29,365 nt of DNA from Tieghemiomyces parasiticus (taxonomy: Eukaryota > Kickxellomycota > Dimargaritomycetes > Dimargaritales > Dimargaritaceae), in NCBI GenBank assembly GCA_027575765.1, contig JANBPT010000586.1, positions 1-29,365 on the forward strand. Direction: 5' to 3'. The notes beneath the pieces are model-generated. The model searched no databases and was not told the DNA's origin. It was given only the letters and a program-made list of their open reading frames with translations. Both the position numbers and the translations under genes were made by a program. Positions 1 to 11,263 of the stretch are shown here, piece after piece; the stretch's first letter is position 1, and each line of letters opens with the position of its first letter.

Positions 1-2447
1 GTACAGAGTGGTGGCAGCTATATTGAATAAAACTAATTTGACTTAGAAATCCTCAAAATAATTGGAGGCACCTGTACTAGTGGGCAATCTAGCCAAACGT
101 TGCAACTTCCTCTACTTCCGTATCCACCAGACCGCGTAACGAACTAGAGTTAGGCAGCCCCGTCAATTGCGAGATGTTCACAAGCCCCACCGACGTCCAG
201 CGCTGCCATCCGGTACGTTTAGCGGACGTTGGTCAAAGGGCCTTGCCCAAGTCAAGGCCTGCCCGCTGGAGCTGTTGGCAGAGACGATATGTCCTAAAGC
301 AGCATTTACAACTCACCCGCTGGCGCCAGCGACCGCGCATGGCGCTTCAACGGAGGCTTAGCACTCACCAGGGAAAGCTGAAACTGCCTGATAACTATAG
401 CTTTCCACGCCCGAGTCTAGTTAAGTTTAGGTCTGCTTATGGTGATCATCACTAGGGCACAAGGGAACTTCCGAATGGCCCTAGAGGATGGTCATTACGG
501 TTGACTTTTGTCGACAGTGTCGTGCCTAAAACTGCCGATCCGATCAATTTTGGCACCCCCTCCCTATCCATTTCTCTACCCATTTTCCTTTTAGTCCACA
601 TACATGATATCGTTTCCCAGCGACGCCAACCTTCCTGCTCTGCTGGACGGCATCTTCTTCTTGACAGGTGTCTTCACCTCCATCCTTTTGGGACCTCTTC
701 TCCATCGGACTTCCCCTTCACTGATCCGGCTACTTGACAGCAACCCCCATATTTCGCCTGGGTGCTAGCTCCGTCTCGCACTGTAATATTTGGCTTTCCT
801 CCTAACCCAAGCAGTGGCCGCTACGAAGGATGCAGGACATCCTTCTAGTATAGAAGACCCTCGGGGGAGGTCACTACTCAGTAAATGGCCGCCATCTTCC
901 CCACAACAAATATCCCGCTTAACACGCTCTACTTTAGTCAGGCTCTTCCGCTGATTAGTTTACTTTATTGGCGATTGACTGCTGGGTTTCCTCGTAGGTG
1001 GTTTTTACCAACGACAGACAGGAACAGTGAACAAGGACGCCATTGCTCCTACCCGTACACAGCGCCAACATGGCGGCCTATAGTGCTGAAACTATGCCCA
1101 GTTTGCTAAAGCTCTGCCGGAATGCATATTCAGGGTGCCCACTACCCTCCATCGCCTCACTTGGCCTGGATTAGCTTACAAGCTGAACGCTGATTGGATG
1201 CAGCTATATTACGACAGGGTCTAGACGGGAGTAAGGCCCATCACGACTGAACGGAACCAAGCTATCGCTTTTGAATTATCCCCCTTCCTCCACGTTTGCG
1301 TGCCCCTTGCGCTACGTAGACCATGTCCCAACTTTGCTTTTCTCATCGTCAAGGAGATCTCAGTGAAATCCATGATCGCTGGCCCTAGCGCCTTCCATTT
1401 ACTTCTCAATCGCTCTTACGCGCTCTCCCTGAATCTCACCTCACCCAACCAGGTTTTTTTTATTTTACATACTTGCGATGCGACGGGCAAAGCCAGACGT
1501 CAATAGCAACTTAGTCTCACAACAGCGCGGCGATGACAGCCAATGAAAGCCACCAGTTCAAACTATAAAACAGTACCTCGTGAATCTAACCCATGAACAT
1601 TTAGGTGTGGTTACATCCATTCTGTGGATCCCATATAAGCTTTCACTACCATCTCCACTTCAATTCTGGGTTGGAGGAGCAGATGATGGCCACTAGGGTA
1701 ATTGGTGGCGATCGCCAAGTCAGCTGCAATGTCTGCATCGATCGGCGCAGGGTAACGGCCGTTGGATTGGGGCTACTGTCGACTTCGATCGTCGCAGAGG
1801 CGATATAACAGGGGATCGTAAAAGATTCACATAGCTTCCGCTACCTAGTGAAACCAACCGGCGACGATTGGGCGGCAATGGACTGGTCCCTGATAAGAGC
1901 GGGCAGTGCGAGCCTTTCCTTGTGCTTTAGGCGTTTTATCACCCACTAGAAGCCGAAGGGTAGATAGTTGAGACATGGTATGGGGAGTACATCATTACTA
2001 TATTGTCGTATCTGCCACTAAGTTTCCGTGCGAGTGCGTGTCTCGAGCCCTGCACTCTGATCGTTATCCCTCTCATCGATCCCGCCTCCCGTGCCTTCAG
2101 CCCCATCCTCTGGGTTCCTAATAAAAGGAAACGCTGACCCTGCCCTCCACTCTTTTGTCTTCACAGCACACCCGTAGCCCACTTTACCTCATCCTCACAG
2201 CTCTCTTTCATTTCCTTCCTCTAAGCCTCCACTGGTTGTAGTCGTTCTGACGTATCTGTAGCTTTGTACCATACTCGTGTCCCAAAATTCTTGTCATTAG
2301 AAGCTTTGCCCCTATATCTGCTTCCGCCACCGCACCGAGTTTGCACCCTACCTTTGGGTGTCTTCTCCCTTGCCCCCCTCACCGCAGCCTGTATAATATT
2401 GCCACTCTTAACTCCGCTAACCGTCCCGCAACATCTCGACCGCCAAG
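1..2447. other. Left intergenic region, no confident gene
   Basis: No frame here matches a family I know. Two stretches look codon-like: 589-753 (listed separately) and 885-990 on the + strand, where an ATG in a good context (GTAAATGGCC) opens a hydrophobic reading of about 35 codons that meets a possible GTAGGT donor. At 167-361 a + frame also reads plausibly to a stop, as if it were the last exon of a gene entering from the left, but I cannot anchor it. The last 400 bases (about 2040-2447) are rich in C and T and are probably the promoter and leader of the receptor gene that follows. Confidence 0.5.
589..753 (+). other. Possible orphan exon of a small membrane protein
   Basis: A polypyrimidine stretch ending in TTTTAG at about 588 is followed by an open frame that includes ATG at 604 and closes at a TAG near 765. 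From the ATG it encodes 54 residues. The middle is a hydrophobic helix (LLDGIFFLTGVFTSILLGPL) long enough to cross a membrane once. Codons favour C or G in third position, as in the real genes of the window. I found no partner exon with a convincing splice join, and I do not recognise the protein. It could be a small single-exon gene, one exon of a gene I failed to assemble, or chance. Confidence 0.25.
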
Positions 2448-3668
2448 ATGGGTATGCTCGACCTCTACGTAGCTATCTTCGTGCTCAATGGCCTGTCCAT
2501 GCTATGCAGCTTGGCCTCCATCATCGTCGTCCTCTGGGTGTGGTTCAAGCAGCCCTCGTCCAAGGAGTCGCCCTCCTTCAACCTGAGTCTGTGGATTGCA
2601 GTCTCCGACTTTCCACTCCGTATCGCCGATATCGTGACCAACCCGCTCACCTTCATGGGTAACTACCCGACCAACCATGCATTCGCCCTGTTCATGTTGT
2701 GGATTACCATGTTCAGTTCCTACTGGTTCATCTATCTCAACGCCATGATCACCCTCGACCTCCAGCTGGTCTTCTTCCACCGTCTCCCGCGCCAGGCCCG
2801 TATCCGCCGCTGGTATCCGCTCCTCGGTACCGTCATCGCCTTCTTTGCTGGTTTCTGGTACCTCGTTCTACCTGATGTTCGTATAACCCCCGATGGTGTG
2901 ATCATGGCCGGCACGGAGGGTTCCTTGGCCTCTCTCTTCCTGATTATCTGGACCAACATATGGATGCACATTGGAATTATCTATTCAATTGTCGTTGTCG
3001 CGTGCGTGTGTGTCAAGGTGATACACTCTCAGTCCCACCTTCGCAACTTCAACCAGGGCGACCAAACCAAGACCATCTCCCAGGCTCTAGTTCGCAACAC
3101 CCGCCTGATTATGGCCTACCCTATCGTCATGTTCATCATTTACGTGCCCTACATCCTCTCATCTTGGTTTCAGGCCTACATCCCAGGGTCCTTCACTGCG
3201 TACTGGACCGTCGGTACCAACGTTGTGTATTCCATGCAGGGTATCTTCAACTTCATCATCCTGCTCTTCCACCCGGTCATGCTGTCCACGTACCGTCAAA
3301 ACAACTTTGGCTTTAGCTCGTTCTGGTCCCGCGTGTCCCGTCGGATGGGCACCAACACCGCCGGCACCTACAACACCTCCTCGGGCAGCACCGCGCAGGG
3401 GTCCTCTGGCCAGGTTAGGAACGGTCATTCCGATACTAGCCAGACATCGAGTAGTCCATCCAGCGTGCCTGTCGGCGTCACTCCGCACCTCCAAACTCTC
3501 GACATGGGTCCCGGCGTCACCGGTTACTTTGGTAATGACCTGGAGAACGGCCAGGGCGCCAGTGTCCACAAGCTACACGGCCTTGAGGGTATGGAGACGA
3601 TCAAAGCCCAGTCGGATATGATCGAAAAGGGCGATATGATTGACTTCGAAGATCCTACTTGTCTCTAG
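2448..3668 (+). CDS. Seven-transmembrane G-protein-coupled receptor-like protein
   Basis: A single uninterrupted frame of 406 codons from an ATG in good context (CCAAGATGG). I see seven hydrophobic segments at roughly residues 6-33, 44-63, 77-110, 123-142, 160-190, 219-241 and 251-275, joined by short basic inner loops. The cytoplasmic tail of about 125 residues is rich in Ser, Thr and Gly and could be phosphorylated. Layout and length match the fungal and amoebal receptors related to the cAMP-receptor/secretin-like group that act through heterotrimeric G proteins at the plasma membrane. The specific subfamily and ligand cannot be told from the sequence. It is the only long protein gene here without an intron. 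The leader is pyrimidine-rich and a polyadenylation signal follows at 3729. A non-receptor seven-helix protein is the main alternative. Confidence 0.75.
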   Translation: MGMLDLYVAIFVLNGLSMLCSLASIIVVLWVWFKQPSSKESPSFNLSLWIAVSDFPLRIADIVTNPLTFMGNYPTNHAFALFMLWITMFSSYWFIYLNAMITLDLQLVFFHRLPRQARIRRWYPLLGTVIAFFAGFWYLVLPDVRITPDGVIMAGTEGSLASLFLIIWTNIWMHIGIIYSIVVVACVCVKVIHSQSHLRNFNQGDQTKTISQALVRNTRLIMAYPIVMFIIYVPYILSSWFQAYIPGSFTAYWTVGTNVVYSMQGIFNFIILLFHPVMLSTYRQNNFGFSSFWSRVSRRMGTNTAGTYNTSSGSTAQGSSGQVRNGHSDTSQTSSSPSSVPVGVTPHLQTLDMGPGVTGYFGNDLENGQGASVHKLHGLEGMETIKAQSDMIEKGDMIDFEDPTCL

Positions 3669-3728
3669 GCGTTAGCCTACAGAAAAAATGGGCTGATTGT
3701 CGCTGACCAAGATAGAGTATAGCTACCT

Positions 3729-3734
3729 AATAAA
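3729..3734 (+). terminator. Polyadenylation signal of the receptor gene
   Basis: A canonical AATAAA lies about 60 bases after the stop codon at 3668, in AT-rich sequence as expected for a 3' UTR. Confidence 0.5.
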
Positions 3735-4890
3735 TTACGATACTTACCAGTTTCCTTATTATTCACATTACTGGTTCCCTTACAGTGTACACCTATTGTT
3801 TCCTGGGGTTGAGCTTATCGCGGGTAAACCCCCGGGAGGAACGGAATAGGCACTACGATAGTTTGTCAAACAATAATCGTTTTAAAAGCAAGAGCTTGGC
3901 CTTCAAAGGGGTTAGCAAGCGGGGGATAGTGAAGTGGGGCTATAGCTGTCGTTTATTGAATAGCGCCCCGAAGGTCTTAATATTTGAGAGATGGCAAACG
4001 TCGTCATATCGGCTATTACCTGAGCTGGGTGGAGCCCAGGGCGACAATCCAAGGTGGGGGCTAGCTGCTGGGCGGAATTAGTGGGTAGTCGGAGCTGTCG
4101 GATGAGTGAAGATGGTGTCTTTTACGGAAAACTTATAAAAGGATAAGAGGCGCCGGCACCGATCAAAAGGGGGCGACGCCTAATGGAGCAGGAAGGTTCA
4201 CTAAGGGGCGTCGCGGCGGGGAGTGTATGGTGGTGAATGAAAAAAAAATACTTATAGAGTATCAGGATCGTAGATGGAAAAATGGGCGAAGATGGCACAA
4301 CTGATCAGAACCGTGGCTTTTGAGTATGACGGAGATTTAGTACATCGCTAACCCTGTGCACATTATTAATTATTGGTCGATGTCCACTTCCGTAAACGAA
4401 ACCTGGCCATGCGCTTGTTTACTGTAGTGATTAGCACCCAACAATTAACTAATGAGTTAGGTTGAGATTTATTTGGGGACCAGTCCACGAATCGAGGATC
4501 AATGTGGCTAAACGGCTGTGAGAAAGTAGACTAGAGAAACCTGGTGGTATGGGGGGGGGCACGGGACGCCATGAAGATAATTAATAACGAATTTTACCCC
4601 AACGTGACTCGGACTCTGTCCCTATTACGCTCACTGACACTGGCCGAAAAGCAATCAAATGTGGTGCTAGCTTAAATGGCTGTGACCCGTTCACGGATGG
4701 GCTAACGAATAACACGGCGCTAAAGCGGACAGTTAAAGCCAGGTTGTCGGTAAAATCAGGGTATGCCCAAACCCCCCCCCCCATTTCTCCAATTGTGTAC
4801 CGTGTTCACGGCATTGCCTTTGGGTGCAAAAATATATACCTAGTGGACTAATTTTAAATTCCAAATGAACAGTGCAACGCAACGGTCCTT
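3735..4890. other. Intergenic region between convergent receptor gene and ERO1
   Basis: Both flanking genes end here. I see no supported gene. A 98-codon + frame at 3785-4081 has poor codon use and no recognisable content. The sequence is unusual only in two homopolymers of opposite sense, nine G at 4551-4559 and eleven C at 4772-4782, which could pair with each other across about 210 bases or form G-rich structure. A poly(A) tract of eight bases lies near 4240. Confidence 0.5.
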
Positions 4891-7733
4891 TTAAAAGAGT
4901 GAGTGATGTTGCTGGTGGTACATGCGGTGAAAGCTCGAGATAGCGCTGAGGGACTTGGAGAACTGATTCAACGTATTGATAAGTGAGACAACCTCGCCGC
5001 GGTCCAGTTCGAAACCTCTGTCAATGCGGCGTGGAGCGAGCAGTTTGGCGACGCAAAAGCAATGATTAGCACAGTGTAACCCTTGGTAGAAAAGCGGACA
5101 AAGGACCGTGTCCGCTGAGCAACCTATTGGCCGTCAATCTGATCGACAGTACTTACATCGGCAACTCCGTATTGTCGTAGGAGAAGAGGATCTTAAGGGC
5201 TGTGGCCACCCCACGCGTTTGCAGTTTACCCCAAAGGCGGCACTTCTCGCAACCAACGCAGTCCATGATGCGCGAAACATTGCGGAAGCGGTCCTTAAAC
5301 TCTTCCTTAAGGACGATGGCGTCGGGGCCCGTGAACATTTGCTTCTCGTCGAACGTCTCTGGGAGAGTCAGACATACCGACACCAGTTCCTCGACCTTGG
5401 CCTGGTCCATGTGCATATATCACGAGGTCGTACCGTAGTCGAGTGGGAGGGGGGGGGGTGAATGAAATAGTAGCCAGGAGGTTAATAAAGTGAGCTCCGT
5501 GGCTAATGATGGTGCGCATAGGAGGCCAATCGGTACAGGATGAGACGAATCACTCCATGTGAGCGTCCCGCACTTACCTTGAGCCAGCGCTCCTCCTCGG
5601 GGTTACCGATACAATAGGTGCTGTCGGTCAGGTATTTTTGCAGCTTGAAGACGGAGCGCAGAAGAATGGCGTAGTTGAAGTATATGTTTTCCAGGCGCTC
5701 GGGAAATCGGCCAACGCGGCTCATGAAGCATTCCAGGTTAGGGCTCTGATCAGACAGGGGCGGTGGTGAGTTTGACAAATGGGCATGTACCCAGTATGGC
5801 CAGCCAGTTAGTTGGTAAATATCGAACAGGTGGCCCGCGATTCTGTACGGCAATGGCCGCGGGATTAGAATTCTAGCGCGCCGGACGGCGGTCAATAACT
5901 TACCCATTCTTGCGTCGTGACGTTAAAGTACTCTTGACACAGGTGCGTGGAGATCGAAGCATGGAGACCTGTGTAGAGAGGGGAGGTGGAGGCGTAGAGA
6001 AGGGGTCAGGTGGCGTAAGGGAGATATGGTACGACATTAGCAAACTAGATGGATAAAACTTGGAAAGGATACGAGACAGTCAGCCACGCGAATGGGGCAA
6101 GTGTATAGGGCGATGAGACCCACCTGAAATGACGCGGTAAAACACGCGCTTCTCCTTGCACTCGTTAACTTCATGTAGGCGGTGTGCGGGCTGCTGGCAG
6201 CTGTCACCCGCATCGTTTTGCAGTCGGCGCAGCTGCAACGGGATGTCAAAGCAGTTTTCCTCGTAGATAGAGCGCCAAATAATGTTTGCGGTCTCGCCAG
6301 TGTAACCTGTAAAGCGCTCTGGATTCTTCTGTAAGTCAACGAAGACGCCCTCTGAAGAAAAAAATAACAGACAATCAGGGTGGCAGTACAAGTGGAAGGA
6401 AGTTAGTTAGGGAAGGATAAGTGGAATGAAAGCGGCTGGTTAGTCAGTGACAATAAAGCACCACTCCTCACAACCATATACTTACCAGTCGAGTCGTCGT
6501 CCTGGGCTACGCAGAAGTCCGTGTCAGCGTAGTCGCACTTTTGGAAAGGTTGGAACCCCTGGGAAGCCGCGAGGAATCGGATATGAGGGTACGACGACAG
6601 AGGGAAAAAAATATTGGCAAGAAAAGATATGATCAGTACAGAGTCTAAACGTTTCCGGCTTATCCAGCGCCAGTATCCGCCAAAGAGTCGGCACCGGGGC
6701 GCAGTAGCCGTGCATCACAATGGTATTTCCCCATTTTACTTACACTGCCGAAGGGCGCAAAGTCGACCTTGTCGATGGGTCGATTCTCAGAACGCCACTC
6801 GATAGGTATCGAGTTCTGGGAAAAGTACAATCGACATGAATAAGGGTTGTCCGTCGGGTAAAGCAGAGATGGAATTGTCAAAATAAGTATCGAGTGGTTA
6901 CGGCTAACGTGCGGCGAGCGAGTGCAAACCGGCTCTCGCGATGTCCATCAGTCACCGCTGCCTACCTCATCTTCGGTCTCTACGGCGCAATCGCGGAGAA
7001 CACAGTGTCCGTTACTGTTCCAGAAGGCACAGTCCTTGTAGAGGTCAACCTGACGATCCAAGGGTGAAGCAGGTTATAAAAATGAGACAGATTAGTGGTC
7101 AGTTAGCAGCACGGTCAGAGGGGGGGGACAATTATTTGGCCTCAGCCCTGGCTACGTGGTCCAATACCTACAGCATTCCTCCGTTTGGAACAGGGCTGCT
7201 CGCTTACCTTGTAGTACTTGAAGTACGAGGCCTGGGCAATCTGCCGCAGGACACCGGCTAGTTGGTCGTTCACCGACTCGATAGCGTGGAATTCACACCT
7301 CAGGTCGTCAATGGCGCCGCTCTCCCTTAACTAGACACCGGGATGGTGAAAAGGGTGAGTTGGTGAAGGAGAGGATGTAGTGTAGGTGTGCATTAGCATA
7401 GGCATGCAACGGGGCTGTAGCACTTGGGCAGGTGGTGGCTTGCGCGAGGGTCGATTTCGGATGCGCTAGGTGCAGCATACCAGCCCGCGTACGGAAGATT
7501 TCGAGGCTTACCCGGCAAATGTCGTCAACAGGCGGTGACCAGAGGCGGCGCACGGAGGTAGAAATCTCCCACCAGTGCTGCTGAAGGAATGGAACGGCGA
7601 AGGCGGCTACAAAAGCCAGCAGGGGTACCAGGACGAGCACGGCCTGTGAGGAACGAATTGAGGTCCGGGGCCGGGCTGGAGTGGCAGATGGCTGGGAGGT
7701 CTGGGTAGGAACCGGGTTGGCCTTGGGCGGCAT
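4891..7733 (-). CDS. ERO1: ERO1, endoplasmic reticulum oxidoreductin (FAD-dependent disulfide-generating oxidase)
   Basis: Ero1 re-oxidises protein disulfide isomerase in the ER lumen and passes electrons through FAD to oxygen. Ten exons on the minus strand join in frame: 7733-7512, 7330-7208, 7049-6966, 6815-6744, 6537-6486, 6351-6124, 5968-5904, 5745-5578, 5401-5157 and 5017-4891, giving 461 residues. Diagnostic features are a shuttle pair CVLRDC (C131/C136), the FAD-site stretch [10 protein letters not shown] followed by a [10 protein letters not shown] block, an [12 protein letters not shown] helix, and the active-site CVGCEKC (C386, C389, C392) followed by RLWGKLQT. A hydrophobic stretch at residues 31-50 serves as signal sequence or N-terminal anchor; yeast Ero1 instead uses a C-terminal tail, which is absent here. 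The last exon (residues from about 420) matches the usual C-terminal helix. All introns are 134-206 bases. The regulatory cysteine that follows the shuttle pair in human ERO1-alpha is absent, as in yeast. Confidence 0.95.
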
Positions 7734-8565
7734 GGTAAGGAGTGGACACGGAATGACCGAGGCGGATGGGCAAATGTGGGGGGGGGGCAGTAGAGGTGGC
7801 AGGGGCTGTACTTAAAGTTGAAGTAGGCTAGTTAGTAAGCAACAGTAGTTCAGGGGGAGTTTGGCTATGTATATGGGACGCCACGGAGGGGTGGAAGGCG
7901 GGGAGCTAATATAAAGGTTGGTGGTGGGGCCAGCCCTCGGATACGGCTTCAAGCACCGAGCCGAGTCTTAAACCTCTAAGCGCCAGGCACGGCCCCGCCA
8001 GTGGGCGGGCAAGGCGCTAGATGGCTGCACTGTGGGTGACACGGTCCTGCCGGAATGGGGCATGGTGGGCGCAGCAGCCCGGGAGGTTACGGGGAGCCGT
8101 TGCCGATCGTGAGGACGAGGGTCGTTAAAAAAAGAACGGCCGAGCCTGGCCGCCGAAATACGGGAAATTCTTAAGCCCCTTCCGAACCCCTCCGGATTGC
8201 GAAACGTACACTTATTGCCTATATGGCTATTTCCGCCTCCCAGCTGGCCCTGGTGGCACTCACAAGACCAACCTAGACGGGACCCGGCGGCGGTGCTAAT
8301 TGAAGAAGCGCGAGGACAACCATCGAATACCATGGCCGCGTCATGGGTGTCTTCGGGGTGGGCCATTGTACTCACGCGCATGGGAGGATGGAGGGGGGAG
8401 GGTCGCAGCGGTCAAAGTGTGAAAATGGGAGAGGTTTGATCGACTGACGTGTCAGGCCGTAGGTGGCCAGCGAACACGCTAGGGTATCTCCGACCTGCGG
8501 GCAGAGATTCCCCCCCTAAGGTCCTCTGTCGAATCGTATCAGGCCCGCCCCTTTGTTACAAATAC
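7734..8565. other. Upstream region of ERO1 and of the 8.5 kb gene
   Basis: This is the shared 5' side of ERO1 (minus) and the unrecognised plus-strand gene. GC content is high, so several frames are open on both strands (a 137-codon minus frame at 7968-8381, plus frames at 7990-8100 and 8280-8439). None of them shows a family motif. A plus frame reading DPAAVLIEEARGQPSNTM at about 8285-8340 may be an early exon of the next gene, since a pyrimidine-rich acceptor (CCGCCTCCCAG) ends near 8242, but I could not join it. Confidence 0.4.
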
Positions 8566-10252
8566 ACAGACGTTGCTCCAAATTGGCGATATCAAGCGCT
8601 GGGAGTGGTGGCAATTTTTCGCATACATTGGGTTGGTCAAGCTAATAAGGCAGGGCGTAACTCGAATGAAAGCGGCTCCCCAGCCGCTCTCTATGACTTG
8701 GCTGGCCAGCGGCAGATCATAGTAAACCGGAGGCTGCCAAACGAGGAGGAAAGTGTGGTCTGGATCTCCCCGATACCATCGACCGGCCGCGATGGTGGCC
8801 ACCAGCGGCCTCTTGTGGGCTCGCTTTCACCTCGAATGGTCAGACAAGGGGTGATGCAGGCCGCAGGCCTGCGCAACTGGACAGGTTAAGGCTTGTAGTA
8901 CAGTGAGCGTGAACCTGTGGCCGGCGCTAGGCTGTGTGGGCCCTCAGTTGTTGGATTTTGGAAAGGTGCGATCTAATATACCTTTTTTTTCTTCACCAAG
9001 CTCGTCAGTTCCAAGGAAGCCGCGAACGCGGCCTTCGACCCCCCCCCGTCCAATGAGCCCTGGCGAGCTGAATCCAGGGCCGACCGGCAGACTGGGAGCG
9101 GTTCCGACGACTTCGTCGCGCAGGTACAAAACACCATACAGCCACTGGGTAACGGTGTCGCCCTCTACGTACCATCCGCTTGTCGTCTGCCTCAGGGTAT
9201 ATAGCGTTGCTGCTTTGTTTACCTATGGCCTGTTTGCTCCCGCCATCGCCCTTGATTGCATTGCTTTCCTCCTCAGCATCGGCTCCGATATGTTGCTTGA
9301 GCGGTGATTTCACATCCTAGCTACTACGCTTGGGATAGCCCAGGAAAATAAGTACCTGGTAGCCCTTCTGCCCTATGCCACCGTAGCGCTCGCAGGGTTT
9401 GAGACCACCTCTAGTGCCATCCCACGTGCTAAACCGGCAGAGCAAGGGGTTCACCGCCTCTCCTATCCCTCAGAGCTCCATCACCAAGTGCTCAATATAG
9501 CCACTGGTCTGGCACTACTTTGTCTCGCCCAGGCCAACCACTACGTTTCCAGTATTGCCAGAGACCATCTTCAATACTACAGATGTCAGGTAAGTTAATT
9601 ACTGTTGTAGACTCGGGTTTTAATACACATGCAATCCTTGCCGGCTAGGTAGGGGCGGACGTCCGGCAAGCCATCCTAATTGGCCCTAAAATGTAATCCT
9701 AGACTAGGCTGCTTCTTCAACATCCGATATTTTTAAGTTAATCAGCGACATCCACTACACCTGACTTTCGTATCCTATGCCACCCACATTATGTTGCGAG
9801 TCCAATGAAGGCCTCCATCAAATCCTTAACATATCCGATAGCGCCAACAGCAGACTGGAACTTGTTGACGCTTACAAACAACTTGAGAATCCGATATTGT
9901 CCACAGACGCCTGCGCAGTACTCAGCGCCTACCGACATATCACCGTGGACACCGATGCCGCCGACAGTCACCTCAGCATCCTAGTCAACAAGGTCCTGTG
10001 GCGCTCGACCCTGTTGAGTTGTCGCCGATGATGCCCTTCCTCAGTACCCCGGATCTAATCGCCACTGCTGTGGTGCTCTACCAATCCTTAGCTACCGCCG
10101 ACGACTTTCCCCTCGCTCGGCGTGCGGCCGTCGCTGAGCGCCAGGGAGCTCATCGGGCCGCCGCGGCGTTGCGTGCAAAATCACCTAAGCAGGCGCCCAT
10201 TCCTGCCCTCCTGCAGTTAGGCCTTGGCCTGTTTAATATTTTGACGCTGTAG
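8566..10252 (+). CDS. Unrecognised multi-exon gene with apparent frame disruptions
   Basis: I do not recognise this protein. Coding-like segments on the + strand are: 8566 to about 8657 (after an ACACAG acceptor; reads GDIKRWEWWQFFAYIGLVKL); about 8660-8884 in another frame (contains LPNEEESVVWISPIPSTG) ending at an ACAG/GTTAAG donor; about 9023-9196; 9321-9589 (ends at CAG/GTAAGT); 9801 to about 9992; and about 9998-10252, which ends in TAG. The joins 9196/9321 (phase 1) and 9589/9801 (phase 0) are clean, with introns of 124 and 211 bases. The first-to-second and fifth-to-sixth segments change frame with no room for a normal intron. The protein appears mainly helical, with Ala/Leu-rich stretches and no catalytic motif I can name. 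It is either a decaying gene, a gene with assembly indels, or one I have partly mis-assembled. Confidence 0.45.
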
Positions 10253-11263
10253 CCCACCCACTACTAATAACGCTTCATTTGACACCCGACGTCATACGAA
10301 GGAAGGTATGTGAACAATGGCATTGTTTGTCGCCCATCTAAGTGTACGCCCAATGACAATCACCATGTTGCATATCTTAAGTTTCACCATCAGTTCAGCT
10401 ATAACAAAGGCATCAGGGGGTGAATGGCCTTTATAATTGCATGACTTAGTGGGCCTAAAATGCGCCATCTGAGGTGGCTGTAAGTACACTGTTGCCTGAT
10501 CGATTAAAGCAACACCTTTGTGATTGGAATATGGCGAGAGGGGTCCCTCCATTCTATGGGATTCTTGACAGAGATCTCCAAGGGCACCCTGATTGAGTTT
10601 AGTCAGAATCCTTCGCGCCCTGCCCCGCAGCCCAAGACTGAGCGTTTGCTGATATATATATATATATAATTACTGAGAAAATCACCGAGTAAACCTACAT
10701 AATCGCCAAGCCAGAGATATAATGTGCCTATAAAGCGCTGCAGCATCATAGCCCAATTACGGCAAGGGTGCTCTGATGGGCCTATTTAACTATCTGTTGC
10801 GAGCCTTCGTTCCTTTAGGAGCTAAAACACCAAAGATAAGGGCCGGCTGCTCCCATCGATGCCAATTTATAATATCGCTGGACGAACCAAAGTGATTGTG
10901 ACTTACGGATGATGGAGACCTGCTCTACACACCCATATTGGGGCCCGACCAACGATGAATCCATGGTGCCAACCTGACAGCTAATGCATCGGCCTCGTCT
11001 CGCCCAGTCGAATATCTCATCCACATTATCCAGGCAATCACGACGTAGTACACGAAGCCCCCAACTGCATCGGCATCTCGCTCATTAACCGCGTCTGGAG
11101 AGCCTGTATCCTTACAATTACTAACATACGAATCCAGTAGTTTTTTATATTCAGAAATCAAAACATCCGCGTCGAGAAGCAACAGACTGTTCCAGGGTGG
11201 ACGGGTAGCGACAGTCGGCCAAGACGTTGAGCGAGGGCTATAATGGCAAAGCAGGCATGCTTA
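10253..11263. other. Intergenic region between the 8.5 kb gene and RPS25
   Basis: No confident gene. It holds a TA microsatellite at 10652-10669. On the minus strand, 10925-11196 is open without an ATG and encodes a helical reading containing LLDADVLISEYKKLLDSYV and a hydrophobic VGGFVYYVVIAWIMW stretch, after a possible CCTGGAACAG acceptor. It would need upstream exons inside the RPS25 locus, so I treat it as an orphan frame or gene relic. Confidence 0.4.
10652..10669. repeat. TA microsatellite
   Basis: About nine tandem TA units in non-coding sequence. Confidence 0.9.

Noticed and set aside
174..455. A 93-codon plus frame near the left edge
   Set aside because: Arg/Trp-rich reading with no family resemblance. 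An overlapping frame at 167-361 looks slightly better, and neither can be anchored.
3785..4081. A 98-codon plus frame after the receptor gene
   Set aside because: Codon use unlike the real genes and no recognisable content; it starts just after the polyadenylation signal.
6966..7049. Apparent loss of an ERO1 shuttle cysteine after DCAV
   Set aside because: Counting the human protein shows the shuttle pair is the CxxxxC ending at that Cys. CVLRDC is intact here; only the extra human regulatory Cys is absent, as in yeast.
7968..8381. A 137-codon minus frame upstream of ERO1
   Set aside because: Arg/Ser/Pro-rich reading typical of the antisense of GC-rich DNA, with no motif and no splice logic.
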